64,000 nucleotides of DNA, taken from Hyphomicrobiales bacterium. Lineage in GTDB: Bacteria > Pseudomonadota > Alphaproteobacteria > Rhizobiales > Beijerinckiaceae. A program made the position numbers and the translations under genes. The DNA lies in NCBI GenBank assembly GCA_027484605.1, contig JAIXSR010000034.1, positions 62,001 through 126,000 on the forward strand. The letters run 5' to 3'. Positions 55,656 through 64,000 of this stretch are shown piece by piece. How positions within the stretch are numbered: the first letter of the stretch is position 1; the number at the start of each line of letters is the position of its first letter. A model generated the notes under the pieces. The model had not been told where the DNA came from and did not search any database. It saw nothing but the letters and a program-made list of their open reading frames with translations.

Positions 55656-56863
55656 GGTCCCTCCCGGAGGTAGCGGCGCGGATCCGCACCCGCGCCTTGG
55701 CCGGCGGCGAGCGCCTGGCACAGATCGGCCATGGCGTTCAGGCTATGACAGGTGCGGAATTCGTCAACATGCGGCAGCATCGCCCGGATGCCCGCCGCCT
55801 TCGCCTCGAACCCGTCGAAGCGCAGCAACGGATTGAGCCAGATCAGCCGCCGGGCCGAGCGCCGGAGACGCGCCATTTCCCGCGCGAGATCCGGCCGGAT
55901 TTCCCGCTCCAGCCCGTCGGTGATCAGCAGTACCACCGCGCCGCCGCTCATCACCCGGCGCGCCCAGCTTTTGTTGAACCGCTCCAGCGTCTGCCCGATC
56001 CGGGTGCCGCCATCCCAGTCCCGCACCATCCGGCCGGCGCCGCGCAGGGCAAGATCCGGGTCCTTCGTGCTCTTCAGCGCATGGCTGACATTGGTCAGCT
56101 CGGTGGCGAAGGTGAAAGCCGAGACCCGCCGCCCGGTTTGCGCCAGGGCATGCAGGAAATGCAGGAAGATCCGCGAATACTGGCTCATCGAACCGGAAAT
56201 GTCGCACAGGGCGACGAGCGGCGGCACCTTCTCCGCCCGCGCCCGGAACCGCAATTCGAACGCATCCCCGCCGGCCCGGAGGCTTGCGCGCATCGCCCGC
56301 CGCGGATCGGGCCGATTGCCATGCGGATCGGCCACGAAACGCCGCGTCTTCACATGCTGGAGCGGCATGACCAGCCGCGCCACCTCGCGCCTGGCCTCGG
56401 CCAGTTCAAGCGCCGACATCCCGTCGAAATCGCGGCTGCGGAACAGCTCGACATCCGAAACGGTGAGCCGGGAATCGAGATCCACCCGCTCGCGCTCGGG
56501 CTGGTCCTCCGGCGGCTTCGGCTGGAACAGCGCCTCGGTCAGCCGGCGCAGCGCCTCCTCGCGCTTCGAATCCGGATCGCCCGGCGCCACCGGCATCATC
56601 GTGGCCATCATCTTCTCGAGCAGGGCCCGCCGCCGCCAGAACAGGCGGAAAGCCTGGTCGAACAGGTCCGCATCCTGCCGCCGCTTGACGAAGACCGCCT
56701 CCAGCGCCGCCCGGAACTCGTCCCGATGGCCGATCCCGATCGCCTCGATCGCCGCCACGGCATCGAGCATTGCTCCCGGGCCGACCGCCATGCCGGCCTG
56801 CCGCAGGGCGCGGCCGAAAAAGGCGACATTCTCCGCGAGATGGCCGCCGGCAGGCTCCATCAC
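55652..56863 (-). CDS. coxE: VWA-domain protein, CoxE type
   Basis: 403 residues. The metal-ion-dependent adhesion site is CDISGSMSQYSRIF (about 222-235), followed by DWDGGTRIGQTL. CoxE pairs with the MoxR ATPase CoxD in activating the active site of CO dehydrogenase-type enzymes. Overlaps coxD by 4 nt upstream and the XdhC-N gene by 4 nt downstream. Confidence 0.9.
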   Translation of the reverse strand: MMEPAGGHLAENVAFFGRALRQAGMAVGPGAMLDAVAAIEAIGIGHRDEFRAALEAVFVKRRQDADLFDQAFRLFWRRRALLEKMMATMMPVAPGDPDSKREEALRRLTEALFQPKPPEDQPERERVDLDSRLTVSDVELFRSRDFDGMSALELAEARREVARLVMPLQHVKTRRFVADPHGNRPDPRRAMRASLRAGGDAFELRFRARAEKVPPLVALCDISGSMSQYSRIFLHFLHALAQTGRRVSAFTFATELTNVSHALKSTKDPDLALRGAGRMVRDWDGGTRIGQTLERFNKSWARRVMSGGAVVLLITDGLEREIRPDLAREMARLRRSARRLIWLNPLLRFDGFEAKAAGIRAMLPHVDEFRTCHSLNAMADLCQALAAGQGAGADPRRYLREGP

Positions 56864-57762
56864 AAACCCGCTTTCACCTGGTCGAGGATCTCCTTGGCGC
56901 GGCTGCCCTGCAGCTTCACGATATCGTCCTGGTATTTCAGCAGCACGCCGAGCGTGTCGGAGACGAGGGCCGGGTCGAGCGCCACGGCATCAAGCTCCAC
57001 CAAAGCGGTGGCCCAGTCGAGCGTCTCGGCGACGCCGGGCACCTTGAACAGGTCCTCCTGCCGGATCGCCTGGACATAGGCGACAATCTGCTTCGAGAGC
57101 TGCGCCGGCACCCTCGGCGCCTTGGCCTTGAGGATGGCGAGTTCGCGCGCGGTATCCGGGTAATCCACCCAATGATAGAGGCAGCGACGCTTGAGCGCGT
57201 CATGCACCTCGCGGGTGCGGTTCGAGGTGATGATGACGATGGGCGGCGCCGGCGCCCGGATCGTGCCGAGTTCGGGGATCGTCGCCTGGAAATCCGAGAG
57301 GATCTCGAGCAGGAACGCCTCGAAGGCCTCGTCGGTGCGGTCGAGCTCGTCGATCAGCAGCACCGGCGGCCCGGCGGGATCGGCCTCCAGCGCCTGCAGC
57401 AGGGGCCGCTTGACGAGAAAGCGTTCGGAAAACACATCGGCCGCAAGCTTGGCCCGGTCATGCTCGCCGGAAGCCTCGCCGAGGCGGATCGCCATCATCT
57501 GGCCGGCATAGTTCCATTCATAGAGCGCCGCAGCGCTGTCGAGCCCTTCATAGCATTGCAGCCGGATCAGCTTGCGCCCCAAAGCCCGGGCCAGCACCTT
57601 GGCAATCTCGGTCTTGCCGACGCCGGCCTCCCCCTCGAGAAAAAGGGGTCGGCCGAGCCGCAGCGCGAGAAACAGCACGGTCGCAAAGCCGCGATCCGCG
57701 ACATAGGATTCGGCGCGAAGCAGATCGAGCGTGGCATCGATCGAGGCAGGCGCGTGGATCAT
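56860..57762 (-). CDS. coxD: MoxR-family AAA+ ATPase, CoxD type
   Basis: 300 residues. Walker A is GEAGVGKTEIAKVL (about 43-56), Walker B is VLLIDELDRTDE, and sensor 1 is VIITSNRTREV. CoxD acts as a chaperone or partial unfoldase during assembly of the Cu-Mo site in form I enzymes. Overlaps the LysE gene by 4 nt and coxE by 4 nt. Confidence 0.92.
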   Translation of the reverse strand: MIHAPASIDATLDLLRAESYVADRGFATVLFLALRLGRPLFLEGEAGVGKTEIAKVLARALGRKLIRLQCYEGLDSAAALYEWNYAGQMMAIRLGEASGEHDRAKLAADVFSERFLVKRPLLQALEADPAGPPVLLIDELDRTDEAFEAFLLEILSDFQATIPELGTIRAPAPPIVIITSNRTREVHDALKRRCLYHWVDYPDTARELAILKAKAPRVPAQLSKQIVAYVQAIRQEDLFKVPGVAETLDWATALVELDAVALDPALVSDTLGVLLKYQDDIVKLQGSRAKEILDQVKAGL

Positions 57763-58361
57763 CGACGGGTCCCCCAGAAAAACCAGACCGCGACCAGCGC
57801 GATCGACACCGCCAGCAGGCGGCGCACCAGCCGCTCGCGCGGCCCCTCCACGAGATAGGGCCGCAGGGCGGCGGCGAACAGCACGATCATGGCATGGACC
57901 GCCGTGGCCACAATGACATAGATCAGCACGAGCAGCAGGGTCTGCCCCGTGACGGCACCCGCTTCCGGCGTGAGGAAGAGCGGCAGCACGAGCACATAGA
58001 AGGCAGCGGCCTTCGGATTGAGCAGGTTGGTCACAAGCGCCCGCCGGAAGGCCTGGCTTGCGCCGGACCCGCCCCCGCTCTCCTCGCCGGCCCCGCGCCA
58101 GGCTTCCCAGGCGAGGTACAGCAGGAAGGCGGCCCCGCCATAGCGCAGCCCGTCATAGGCCACGGGGACGGTCTGGATCAGGGTTGCAAGGCCGAACATC
58201 GAGGCCAGGCCGATCCCCGCCAGGCCCAGCATGACGCCGGCAACCGCGGCCAGCCCGGTGCGCCGTCCTTCCGCGAGAGCGAGCGTGGCGAGATAGGCCA
58301 TGTTCGGACCGGGTGTCAGCTCGATCAGGAGGGAGGCGAGGGCAAATTCCAGAACGCGCAC
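57759..58361 (-). CDS. LysE-family exporter
   Basis: 200 residues from GTG at 58361 (VRVLEFALASLLIELTPGPN). Five or six membrane segments, with the LTPGPNMAYLATLAL motif typical of the RhtB/LysE family. Exports amino acids or related small molecules. The longer frame would extend into the divergent gene. 4-nt overlap with coxD makes it the first gene of the maturation operon, an odd position. Confidence 0.85.
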   Translation of the reverse strand: MRVLEFALASLLIELTPGPNMAYLATLALAEGRRTGLAAVAGVMLGLAGIGLASMFGLATLIQTVPVAYDGLRYGGAAFLLYLAWEAWRGAGEESGGGSGASQAFRRALVTNLLNPKAAAFYVLVLPLFLTPEAGAVTGQTLLLVLIYVIVATAVHAMIVLFAAALRPYLVEGPRERLVRRLLAVSIALVAVWFFWGTRR

Positions 58362-58450
58362 GCTGACCTGTCTCCGGATGCCGCCCGTTGCAAAGGCGTC
58401 ATATTGATGTTCTATGTCTGTTCTCGCCCAACCAGCAAGGAGATTGAACA

Positions 58451-58813
58451 ATGAACACGAAGGAAACCGCAATCGCTTTCGCCGCGATGCTGAAGGACGG
58501 CAAGCATATCGAAGCCGCCGCACAGTTCAACGCGCCCGATATTGCCAGCTTCGAAGCCATGGAAGGCCCGATGGCGGCGTGTCACGGTGCCGAAGCCGTG
58601 AAGGCCAAGAGCGACTGGTGGTATGCCAACCATGAGGTTCATTCTGCCGAGACAGATGGCCCCCTGATCAACGGTGACCGGTTCCTGATGCGGTTCTCGA
58701 TGGACATCACCTCGAAAATGACCGGCCAGCGCCTGCAGATGGAAGAATTCGGCCTCTACACCGTGCGTGACGGCAAGATCGTCGAGGAGCGGTTCTTCTA
58801 TCCCACCGCCTGA
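58451..58813 (+). CDS. SnoaL/NTF2-like protein
   Basis: A 120-residue cone-shaped alpha+beta fold protein. Sequence pieces such as MAACHGAEAVKAKSDWWYAN and VRDGKIVEERFFYPTA match nuclear-transport-factor-2-like proteins, which include isomerases and small binding proteins. It lies on the opposite strand between two halves of the cox region and has its own upstream space. Role unknown. Confidence 0.83.
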   Translation: MNTKETAIAFAAMLKDGKHIEAAAQFNAPDIASFEAMEGPMAACHGAEAVKAKSDWWYANHEVHSAETDGPLINGDRFLMRFSMDITSKMTGQRLQMEEFGLYTVRDGKIVEERFFYPTA

Positions 58814-58819
58814 GGGAAA

Positions 58820-58846
58820 GGCCGGCCGGATCGGTTCCGGCCGGCC
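58820..58846 (-). terminator. Terminator-like hairpin after coxM
   Basis: GGCCGGCCGG (58820-58829) / CCGGCCGGCC (58837-58846), seven-base loop; leftward it is followed by TTTCCC. It separates coxM from the convergent SnoaL-like gene, so coxSLM and the maturation genes are separate transcripts. Confidence 0.65.
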
Positions 58847-58856
58847 CTGTCCGGCC

Positions 58857-59663
58857 TCATTTCGCCGTGGCGCCCGTGACAGCCCGGCGCGCCATGACGC
58901 CGATGAGATGGCTGCGATATTCCGCCGAGGCATGGATATCGCTGTTCAGATCCTTCGCCGCCGGATTTGTGATGCCGTCGAGCGATTTGGCGTTGAAGCG
59001 CTTGCCGAGCGCCGCTTCGGCCTCCGTCCAGCGGAACACGCCATCCGAGCCGGCGCCGGTCACGGCGACGACAACCGACGAGCCCTTCTTGCCGACGGCC
59101 ACGCCGACCATGGCGTAGCGCGAGGCCGGGTTGCGGAACTTCGCATAGGCGAATTTCGCCCCGATCGGCACGATCACTTTCGTGATGATCTCGCCCTCGT
59201 CGAGCGCGGTCGAGAACATGCCGGTGAAGAATTCCGCCGCCGGCATCTTCCGCCGGTTGGTGACGATGGTGGCGCCGAGCGCCAGCAGCCCGGCAGGATA
59301 ATCGGCCGCCGGATCATTGTTGGCGATCGAGCCGCCGATCGTGCCCTTGTGGCGGACATGCGGATCGCCGATGCCGCCGGCCAGCGCGGCAAGGCCCGGC
59401 AGGGCCGCCGTGACAAGCGCGGAGGTGGCCACCTCGGCATGGCTGGTCATCGCGCCGATCACGAGGTTGCGGCCCTTCTGCTCGATCCCGGCCAGTTCGG
59501 GCACGCCCGAAAGGTCGATCACGGCAGACGGGCTGGCCAGACGCTGCTTCATGGTGGGAAGCAGGGTCTGCCCGCCGGCGAGGATCTTCGCATCCCCCAG
59601 CTTGCCGACAAGGCTGTTGGCCTGGCGGAGCGTGGCGGGACGATGGAAATCGAAGGCATACAT
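58857..59663 (-). CDS. coxM: Aerobic CO dehydrogenase-type medium subunit (FAD)
   Basis: 268 residues. FAD-binding motifs are AKILAGGQTLLPTMK (about 25-39) and TIGGSIANNDPAADYPA (about 107-123). The subunit takes electrons from the CoxS Fe-S clusters to FAD. Normal family length is slightly above 280. The start at 59663 follows CAGGAG by 6-7 nt. 91 bp after coxL. Confidence 0.93.
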   Translation of the reverse strand: MYAFDFHRPATLRQANSLVGKLGDAKILAGGQTLLPTMKQRLASPSAVIDLSGVPELAGIEQKGRNLVIGAMTSHAEVATSALVTAALPGLAALAGGIGDPHVRHKGTIGGSIANNDPAADYPAGLLALGATIVTNRRKMPAAEFFTGMFSTALDEGEIITKVIVPIGAKFAYAKFRNPASRYAMVGVAVGKKGSSVVVAVTGAGSDGVFRWTEAEAALGKRFNAKSLDGITNPAAKDLNSDIHASAEYRSHLIGVMARRAVTGATAK

Positions 59664-59754
59664 GGTGGATCTCCTGAATTCAGAGCGGCAGTCGGGATTT
59701 CGCCATCGGCCGTCTTCTCTGCGACCGCCGATGGCCCGCTGCCCGTTGCCCGAC

Positions 59755-62118
59755 TTATTCCGCGGCCTTGGCGAAGCTGGCCCGAGCGGCCAGCCACACG
59801 GCCTGCGGTGTCGCAGGCATGGCGATGTTCTCGTGCCCGAGCGCATCGGTGACGGCATTCATCACCGCCGCCGGCGCGGCAATCGCCCCGGCCTCGCCGC
59901 AGCCCTTGATCCCGAGCGGGTTCGACGGGCACGGCGTGGTCGTGTGGTCGACCCGGAAGGACGGCAGGTCATCGGCGCGCGGCATGGTGTAATCCATGTA
60001 GCTCGCGGTCAGAAGCTGGCCGTTCGCGTCATAGACGGCGCCTTCGAGCAGCGCCTGGCCGATCCCCTGGGCGATCCCGCCATGCACCTGCCCTTCCACG
60101 ATCATCGGGTTGATGATGACGCCGAAATCATCCACCGCCGTCCATTTGGCGATGGTGGTGACGCCGGTATCCGGATCGATCTCGACCTCGGCGATATGCA
60201 CGCCCGAGGGGAAGGTGAAGTTGGTCGGGTCATAGAAGGCCCCCTCCTTCAGCCCCGGCTCGAGCTGCTCGCCGGTGAACTTGTGGGCGACATAGGCCTG
60301 CAGGGCGACCGAGGCGAAATCGACCGACTTGTCGGTGCCCTTCACCGAGAACTTGCCGTCCTTGAAGTCGATATCGGCCTCGGCGGCTTCCAGCACGAAG
60401 CTGGCGACCTTCTTGGCCTTGGCCTCGATCTTGTCGAGGGCCTTGACGATGGCGGACATGCCCACCGCACCCGAGCGCGAGCCATAGGTGCCCATGCCCA
60501 TCTGCACCTTGTCGGTATCGCCATGGACGATCGCGACATTCTCGATCGGGATGCCGAGCCGCCCCGCCACCAGCTGGGCGAAGGTGGTCTCGTGGCCCTG
60601 GCCATGGCTGTGCGAGCCCGTCAGCACTTCCACCGTCCCGACCGGGTTGACGCGCACCTAGGCCGATTCCCAGAGGCCGACGCCGGCCCCGAGCGAGCCC
60701 ACCGCCGCCGACGGCGCGATGCCGCAGGCCTCGATATAGGCCGAATAGCCCAGGCCGCGGAGCTTGCCGGCCTTGGCGCTCTCGCGCTTGCGGCGGGCAA
60801 AGCCCTTCACGTCATGGATCTCCATCGCCTTCGCCAGCGAGGCGTTGTAGTCGCCCGTGTCGTAGCACATGATCACCGGCGTCTGGTGCGGGAAGGACTT
60901 GATGAAGTTCTTCTTGCGGAACGCCGCCGGATCCATGCCCAGCTCGCGCGCCGCCACTTCCATCAGCCGCTCGATCACGAAGGTGGCTTCCGGGCGGCCG
61001 GCACCGCGATAGGCATCGACCGGCGCGGTATTGGTGTAGACCGCCTCCACCTCGCCGTAGATGGCGGGGATATTGTACTGCCCCGACAGGAGCGGCACAT
61101 AGAGATAGGTCGGAACCGAGGAGGCGAAGGTCGAGAGATAGGCGCCGAGATTGGCCCGGGTCTTCACATGAAGCCCGAGGATCCTGCCATTCTCGTCGAT
61201 CGCCATCTCGGCATGGGTGAGATGGTCGCGGCCATGGGCGATGGCGAGGAATTCCTCGGTCCGGTCGGCCACCCATTTCACCGGCCGTCCGACCTTCTTG
61301 GCCGCCCAGACGCAGATCGTCTCCTCGGCATAGATGAAGATCTTCGACCCGAAGCCGCCGCCGACATCCGGCGCGATCACGCGGAGCTTGTGCTCCGGCG
61401 CGATGCCGATGAAGGCGGAGAGGACCAGCCGCGCGACATGCGGGTTCTGGCTGGTCGTGTAGAGCGTGAAGGCTTCCTCGCCGGGATTGTAGTCCCCGAT
61501 CGCCGCCCGCGGCTCCATCGCGTTGGGAATGAGGCGGTTGTTGACGAGGTCGATCCTGGTGACGTGCTTCGCCTTCTTGAAGGCGGCCTTCATGGCGGCC
61601 TCGTCGCCCAGATGCCAGTCATAGACCTGGTTGTCCGGGGCGGCATCATGGATGGCCGGGCTGCCCTTCTTCGTGGCGGAGGCGAGGTCGACCACCGGCT
61701 TCAGCGGTTCGTAATCGACGGCAATGGCTTCCGCTGCGTCACGCGCCTCGGCCAGGCTCTCGGCGATCACCACGGCGACATGGTCGCCGACATAGCGCAC
61801 CTTGCCCACGGCCAGCGCCGGATGGGCGCCGGCCTTCATCGGCGTGCCGTCCTTCGAATGGATCATCCAGCCGCAGATCAGCCCGCCGACCTTGTCCGCC
61901 TCGATATCGGCGCCGGTGAAGATACCGACGACGCCCGGCATGGCAGCCGCTTTGGCGGTATCGATCTTTTTGATATTCGCATGCGCATGGGGCGAGCGCA
62001 GGAAAAAGGCATGGGTCTGCCCGGGACGGTTGATATCGTCGGTATAGTTGCCCTTGCCGGTGATGAAACGGAAATCTTCCTTGCGCTCGACGCGCGCACC
62101 AATTCCGGTGCCAGCCAT
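59755..62118 (-). pseudogene. coxL: Form II CO dehydrogenase-type large subunit, interrupted by an in-frame TAG
   Basis: Reading leftward, 486 codons encode the N-terminal part ending VGLWESA. A TAG at 60660-60658 follows, and the same frame goes on for 300 codons starting [11 protein letters not shown]. Together they would give a normal 787-residue molybdenum-binding subunit. AYRGAGR (in VDAYRGAGRPEATF) marks form II rather than the AYxCSFR of true CO oxidisers. The catalytic Glu region [11 protein letters not shown] is in the second part. No ribosome binding site precedes the second part. A single base change could restore a sense codon (for example GAG). The start at 62118 has AGGAGGG at 6-7 nt. 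Confidence 0.85.
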
Positions 62119-62211
62119 GGTGTTCCCTCCTGATTTTCTGGGCATTGGGCAATGGGCGGCCGGCAACGGATATCGCCTCGACCGCCGACTGCCTTGTTCC
62201 GGTTGCCCTTC

Positions 62212-62700
62212 TTATTCGGCCGCCACCTTCATGCCGCCCATCGCGGCCGCGCCGGCCTGGATGGCCTTGACGATGTTGTGGTAGCCCGTGCAGCGGCAGA
62301 TATTGCCCTCGAGTTCGTGCCGGATCGTCTCTTCCGAGAGATCGGTGCCGAGGCGGTTCACCATGTCGATCGCGGCCATGATCATGCCCGGCGTGCAGAA
62401 GCCGCATTGCAGGCCGTGATGCGTCCGGAAGGCCGCCTGCATCGGATGCAGCTCGGTGCCGTTGGCCACCCCCTCGATCGTGATGACATTCGCCCCCTCG
62501 CAGGACAGGGCCAGCGTCGTGCAGGCCTTGATCGCCTTGCCGTCGACATGAACCACGCAGGCGCCGCATTGGCTGGTATCGCAGCCGACATGGGTTCCCG
62601 TCAGGCGCTGATGCTCGCGCAGGAACTGCACCAGCAGCGTCCTGCCTTCGACATCGGCGCTGACGCGCTTGCCGTTCACCGTCATGCTCACCTTGGGCAT
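62212..62700 (-). CDS. coxS: Aerobic CO dehydrogenase-type small subunit (2x[2Fe-2S])
   Basis: 162 residues. The plant-type ferredoxin cluster is [21 protein letters not shown] (given as [10 protein letters not shown] with a later Cys), and the second cluster is CGFCTPGMI with CRCTGY. It passes electrons from the Mo site in CoxL to FAD in CoxM. Full length. The start at 62700 follows AAGGAG by 6-7 nt. The first gene of the structural operon; the leader carries two overlapping hairpins. Confidence 0.95.
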   Translation of the reverse strand: MPKVSMTVNGKRVSADVEGRTLLVQFLREHQRLTGTHVGCDTSQCGACVVHVDGKAIKACTTLALSCEGANVITIEGVANGTELHPMQAAFRTHHGLQCGFCTPGMIMAAIDMVNRLGTDLSEETIRHELEGNICRCTGYHNIVKAIQAGAAAMGGMKVAAE

Positions 62701-62721
62701 GAATCTCTCCTTGAGCGAAAA

Positions 62722-62764
62722 TGGGTGCAAAACCGCACCCAATGTTTCCTGGCGGGGTTTTGCA
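62722..62764 (-). promoter_or_regulatory. coxS leader with two mutually exclusive hairpins
   Basis: Leftward, TGGGTGC (62741-62735) pairs with GCACCCA (62728-62722) around GGTTTT and is followed by TTTTC, like a weak terminator. GGTTTTGCA (62734-62726) also pairs with the earlier TGCAAAACC (62764-62756), and the two pairings cannot form together. It could be an attenuator or a pair of operator sites. Seen in sequence; function inferred. Confidence 0.5.
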
Positions 62765-62987
62765 ATGCCGTTTTTGGGTCGTTTTCCCCGGTTTTTCTAA
62801 GGTGGACCCGTTCTAAAGAAACCGTCAAGCGGCCAAGTGCGCGCAAAGGGGCAAATTCGATTGCGCATCGCAGCAATTCTGAACGCCTCGGCGCGGGCAA
62901 GAGGACGATGCCGCTTTTGCTTGTCTTTCCGGCGAATTGCTCCGAAGCTAGGCAGTCTCGCGACGAACCCTGCCCGAGGATTCCCCT

Positions 62988-63785
62988 TTGTCTTCCGAAA
63001 TCTCCTTCATCGATGCCGGCGATGTCCGGTTCCGCATCGCGCGTGACGGTTCCAAGGCCGCCCCGCCCCTGATGTTCTCGAACAGCCTCGGGGCGACGCT
63101 CGAAATGTGGAACGGGCAGATCCCGGTCTTTGCCGAATCGCACCGTGTCATCCGCTACGATGTGCGCGGTCATGGCGGCTCCTCCTGCCCGCCCGGCCCC
63201 TATTCGCTCGTCATGCTGGCCCAGGACGCCCTGCGCATCCTCGACACGCTCCATATCCACAAGGTCGACTGGATCGGCTGCTCGATGGGCGGCATGGTCG
63301 GCATGTATCTGCTGACGCATCATCCGGACCGGATCAACCGCGCCGTCCTCGGCAATACCGCCGCCTTCATGGGCCCGCCCTTCACGGACTGGAACGCCCG
63401 GATCCGCATCGCCCATCGCGACGGCATGGGCGCCATTGCCGAGGCGATGAAGATGCGCTGGTTCACCCCGGCCTTCAACCAGTCGAACCCGGCCGAAGTG
63501 GCCCGCATCACCGATCAGGTCCGCGAGGCCACCGTCACCGGCTATACCGCCTGCTGCGCCGCCCTGCGCGACATGGACCAGCGCGAGGCCATCAAGTCGA
63601 TCCCGAACCCGGTTCTCGTGCTGATCGGCGAGAACGACATCGCCACCACGCCGGCCATGGGCGAGATCATGGTCCGCAACATCCCCGGCGCGAAAAAGGC
63701 CGTGGTGCCGGGCTCGCATATCGCCAATTGCGAATCCCCCGCCGAATACAACCGCGTCGTCTCGTCCTTCCTCGGAGCTGCCTGA
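62988..63785 (+). CDS. pcaD: 3-oxoadipate enol-lactonase
   Basis: 265 residues from a TTG start with GAGGA 7 nt upstream. An alpha/beta hydrolase with the nucleophile elbow GCSMGGMVG (Ser about residue 104), RYDVRGHGGS and the terminal His in PGSHIANCESP. It opens the enol-lactone in the beta-ketoadipate branch of aromatic degradation. Other pca genes are not in the window. The stop overlaps the next start by one base. Confidence 0.88.
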   Translation: MSSEISFIDAGDVRFRIARDGSKAAPPLMFSNSLGATLEMWNGQIPVFAESHRVIRYDVRGHGGSSCPPGPYSLVMLAQDALRILDTLHIHKVDWIGCSMGGMVGMYLLTHHPDRINRAVLGNTAAFMGPPFTDWNARIRIAHRDGMGAIAEAMKMRWFTPAFNQSNPAEVARITDQVREATVTGYTACCAALRDMDQREAIKSIPNPVLVLIGENDIATTPAMGEIMVRNIPGAKKAVVPGSHIANCESPAEYNRVVSSFLGAA

Positions 63786-64000
63786 TGCCTGTCGCGATCC
63801 TCACCGGTGCCGGCAAGGGCATGGGCGGCGGCGCCGCGCGCGAACTCGCGGCCCGCGGCTGGAATGTCGCGCTCCTCTCCCCCTCCGGCAATGCGGAAAC
63901 GCTGGCGAAGGAACTCGGCGGCATCGGCATTACCGGCTCGGTCACCGATACGGATGATCTCGGCCGGCTGGTGGATGCCGCCATGACGGCCTGGGGCCGC
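63785..64000 (+). CDS. Short-chain dehydrogenase/reductase, N-terminal part
   Basis: The first 72 codons of a gene that runs off the right edge. The NAD(P)-binding motif is TGAGKGMGGGAARELAARG (about 7-25). It starts on the last base of pcaD (TGATG), so the two are translationally coupled. The catalytic residues are outside the window. Confidence 0.85.
   Translation, partial: MPVAILTGAGKGMGGGAARELAARGWNVALLSPSGNAETLAKELGGIGITGSVTDTDDLGRLVDAAMTAWGR

Noticed and set aside
60658-60660. UAG read as a special amino acid
   Set aside because: No pyrrolysine or stop-suppression genes in the window, and CoxL has no known requirement for one; a mutation or error is simpler.
59317-62133. 938-residue plus-strand open frame opposite coxM and coxL
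   Set aside because: His/Arg/Gly-rich shadow of coxL and coxM. It does explain why the TAG is not an obvious frame loss: only the coxL frame is interrupted.

Overview
The window is about 65% GC, densely coded, free of phage or transposase genes, and its gene content points to an alphaproteobacterium of the order Hyphomicrobiales (Rhizobiales). Pointers are DUF3126, DUF6949, DUF2336 and PAS_5 proteins, a BTLCP-type cysteine peptidase, a zf-CHCC zinc-finger protein, a CtrA-type TTAA-N7-TTAA site and a hairpin repeat of a kind common in rhizobial intergenic DNA. Genus cannot be fixed from the sequence alone.

Layout. 1-7.1 kb: the end of a LysR regulator; a leftward DUF2892 / adaptor / RND-permease operon divergent from an ArsR (BigR/SqrR-like) regulator; then a tandem glycine riboswitch ahead of a DadA-type D-amino acid dehydrogenase. 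7.2-17 kb: universal stress protein, rpsU, a cold-shock gene, an exported lipoprotein and L,D-transpeptidase, an amino-acid binding protein, a chemoreceptor, a Tat-exported metallo-hydrolase, NAD kinase, and an overlapping response regulator / Hpt pair. 17-25 kb: DUF2336 and lytic transglycosylase genes, a MaoC/CitE pair, flavin reductase, a Tat-exported protein, a 0.4-kb repeat array leading into a stand-alone Lrp-type RAM-domain gene, a lectin-like secreted protein, and a small membrane-protein gene flanked by 22-bp direct repeats copied from the end of thrS. 25-41 kb: ordinary housekeeping genes (thrS, yidD, an IscU-like scaffold, folE, hisI, cysE) mixed with PilZ, PAS and CBS signalling proteins, gamma carbonic anhydrase, a flavin monooxygenase, a DMT exporter and tRNA-Leu(UAA). 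41-50 kb: an AMP-ligase / gpt / cinA / FkbM operon, map-radC, a GGDEF-EAL protein and exoD.

50-63 kb is the most distinctive stretch. It is a leftward run of form II aerobic carbon-monoxide-dehydrogenase-like (molybdenum hydroxylase) genes: coxS, coxL, coxM; then LysE-type exporter, MoxR ATPase (coxD), VWA protein (coxE), two XdhC-family proteins and a fused MoeA-like/MobA-like cofactor enzyme; followed by an SDR, DUF2256 and an Fe-S photolyase. The structural subunits, maturation factors and cofactor enzyme would together build one Mo-cytosine-dinucleotide enzyme. coxL is interrupted by an in-frame TAG, so as written the enzyme would not be made intact. The window ends with pcaD and the start of an SDR gene.

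No clearly new multi-gene system is visible. The best leads are regulatory or structural: the interrupted coxL, the pair of mutually exclusive hairpins in the coxS leader, the thrS-derived direct repeats, the repeat array that supplies a ribosome binding site, and an orphan terminator plus 19-bp palindrome near 30.8 kb.
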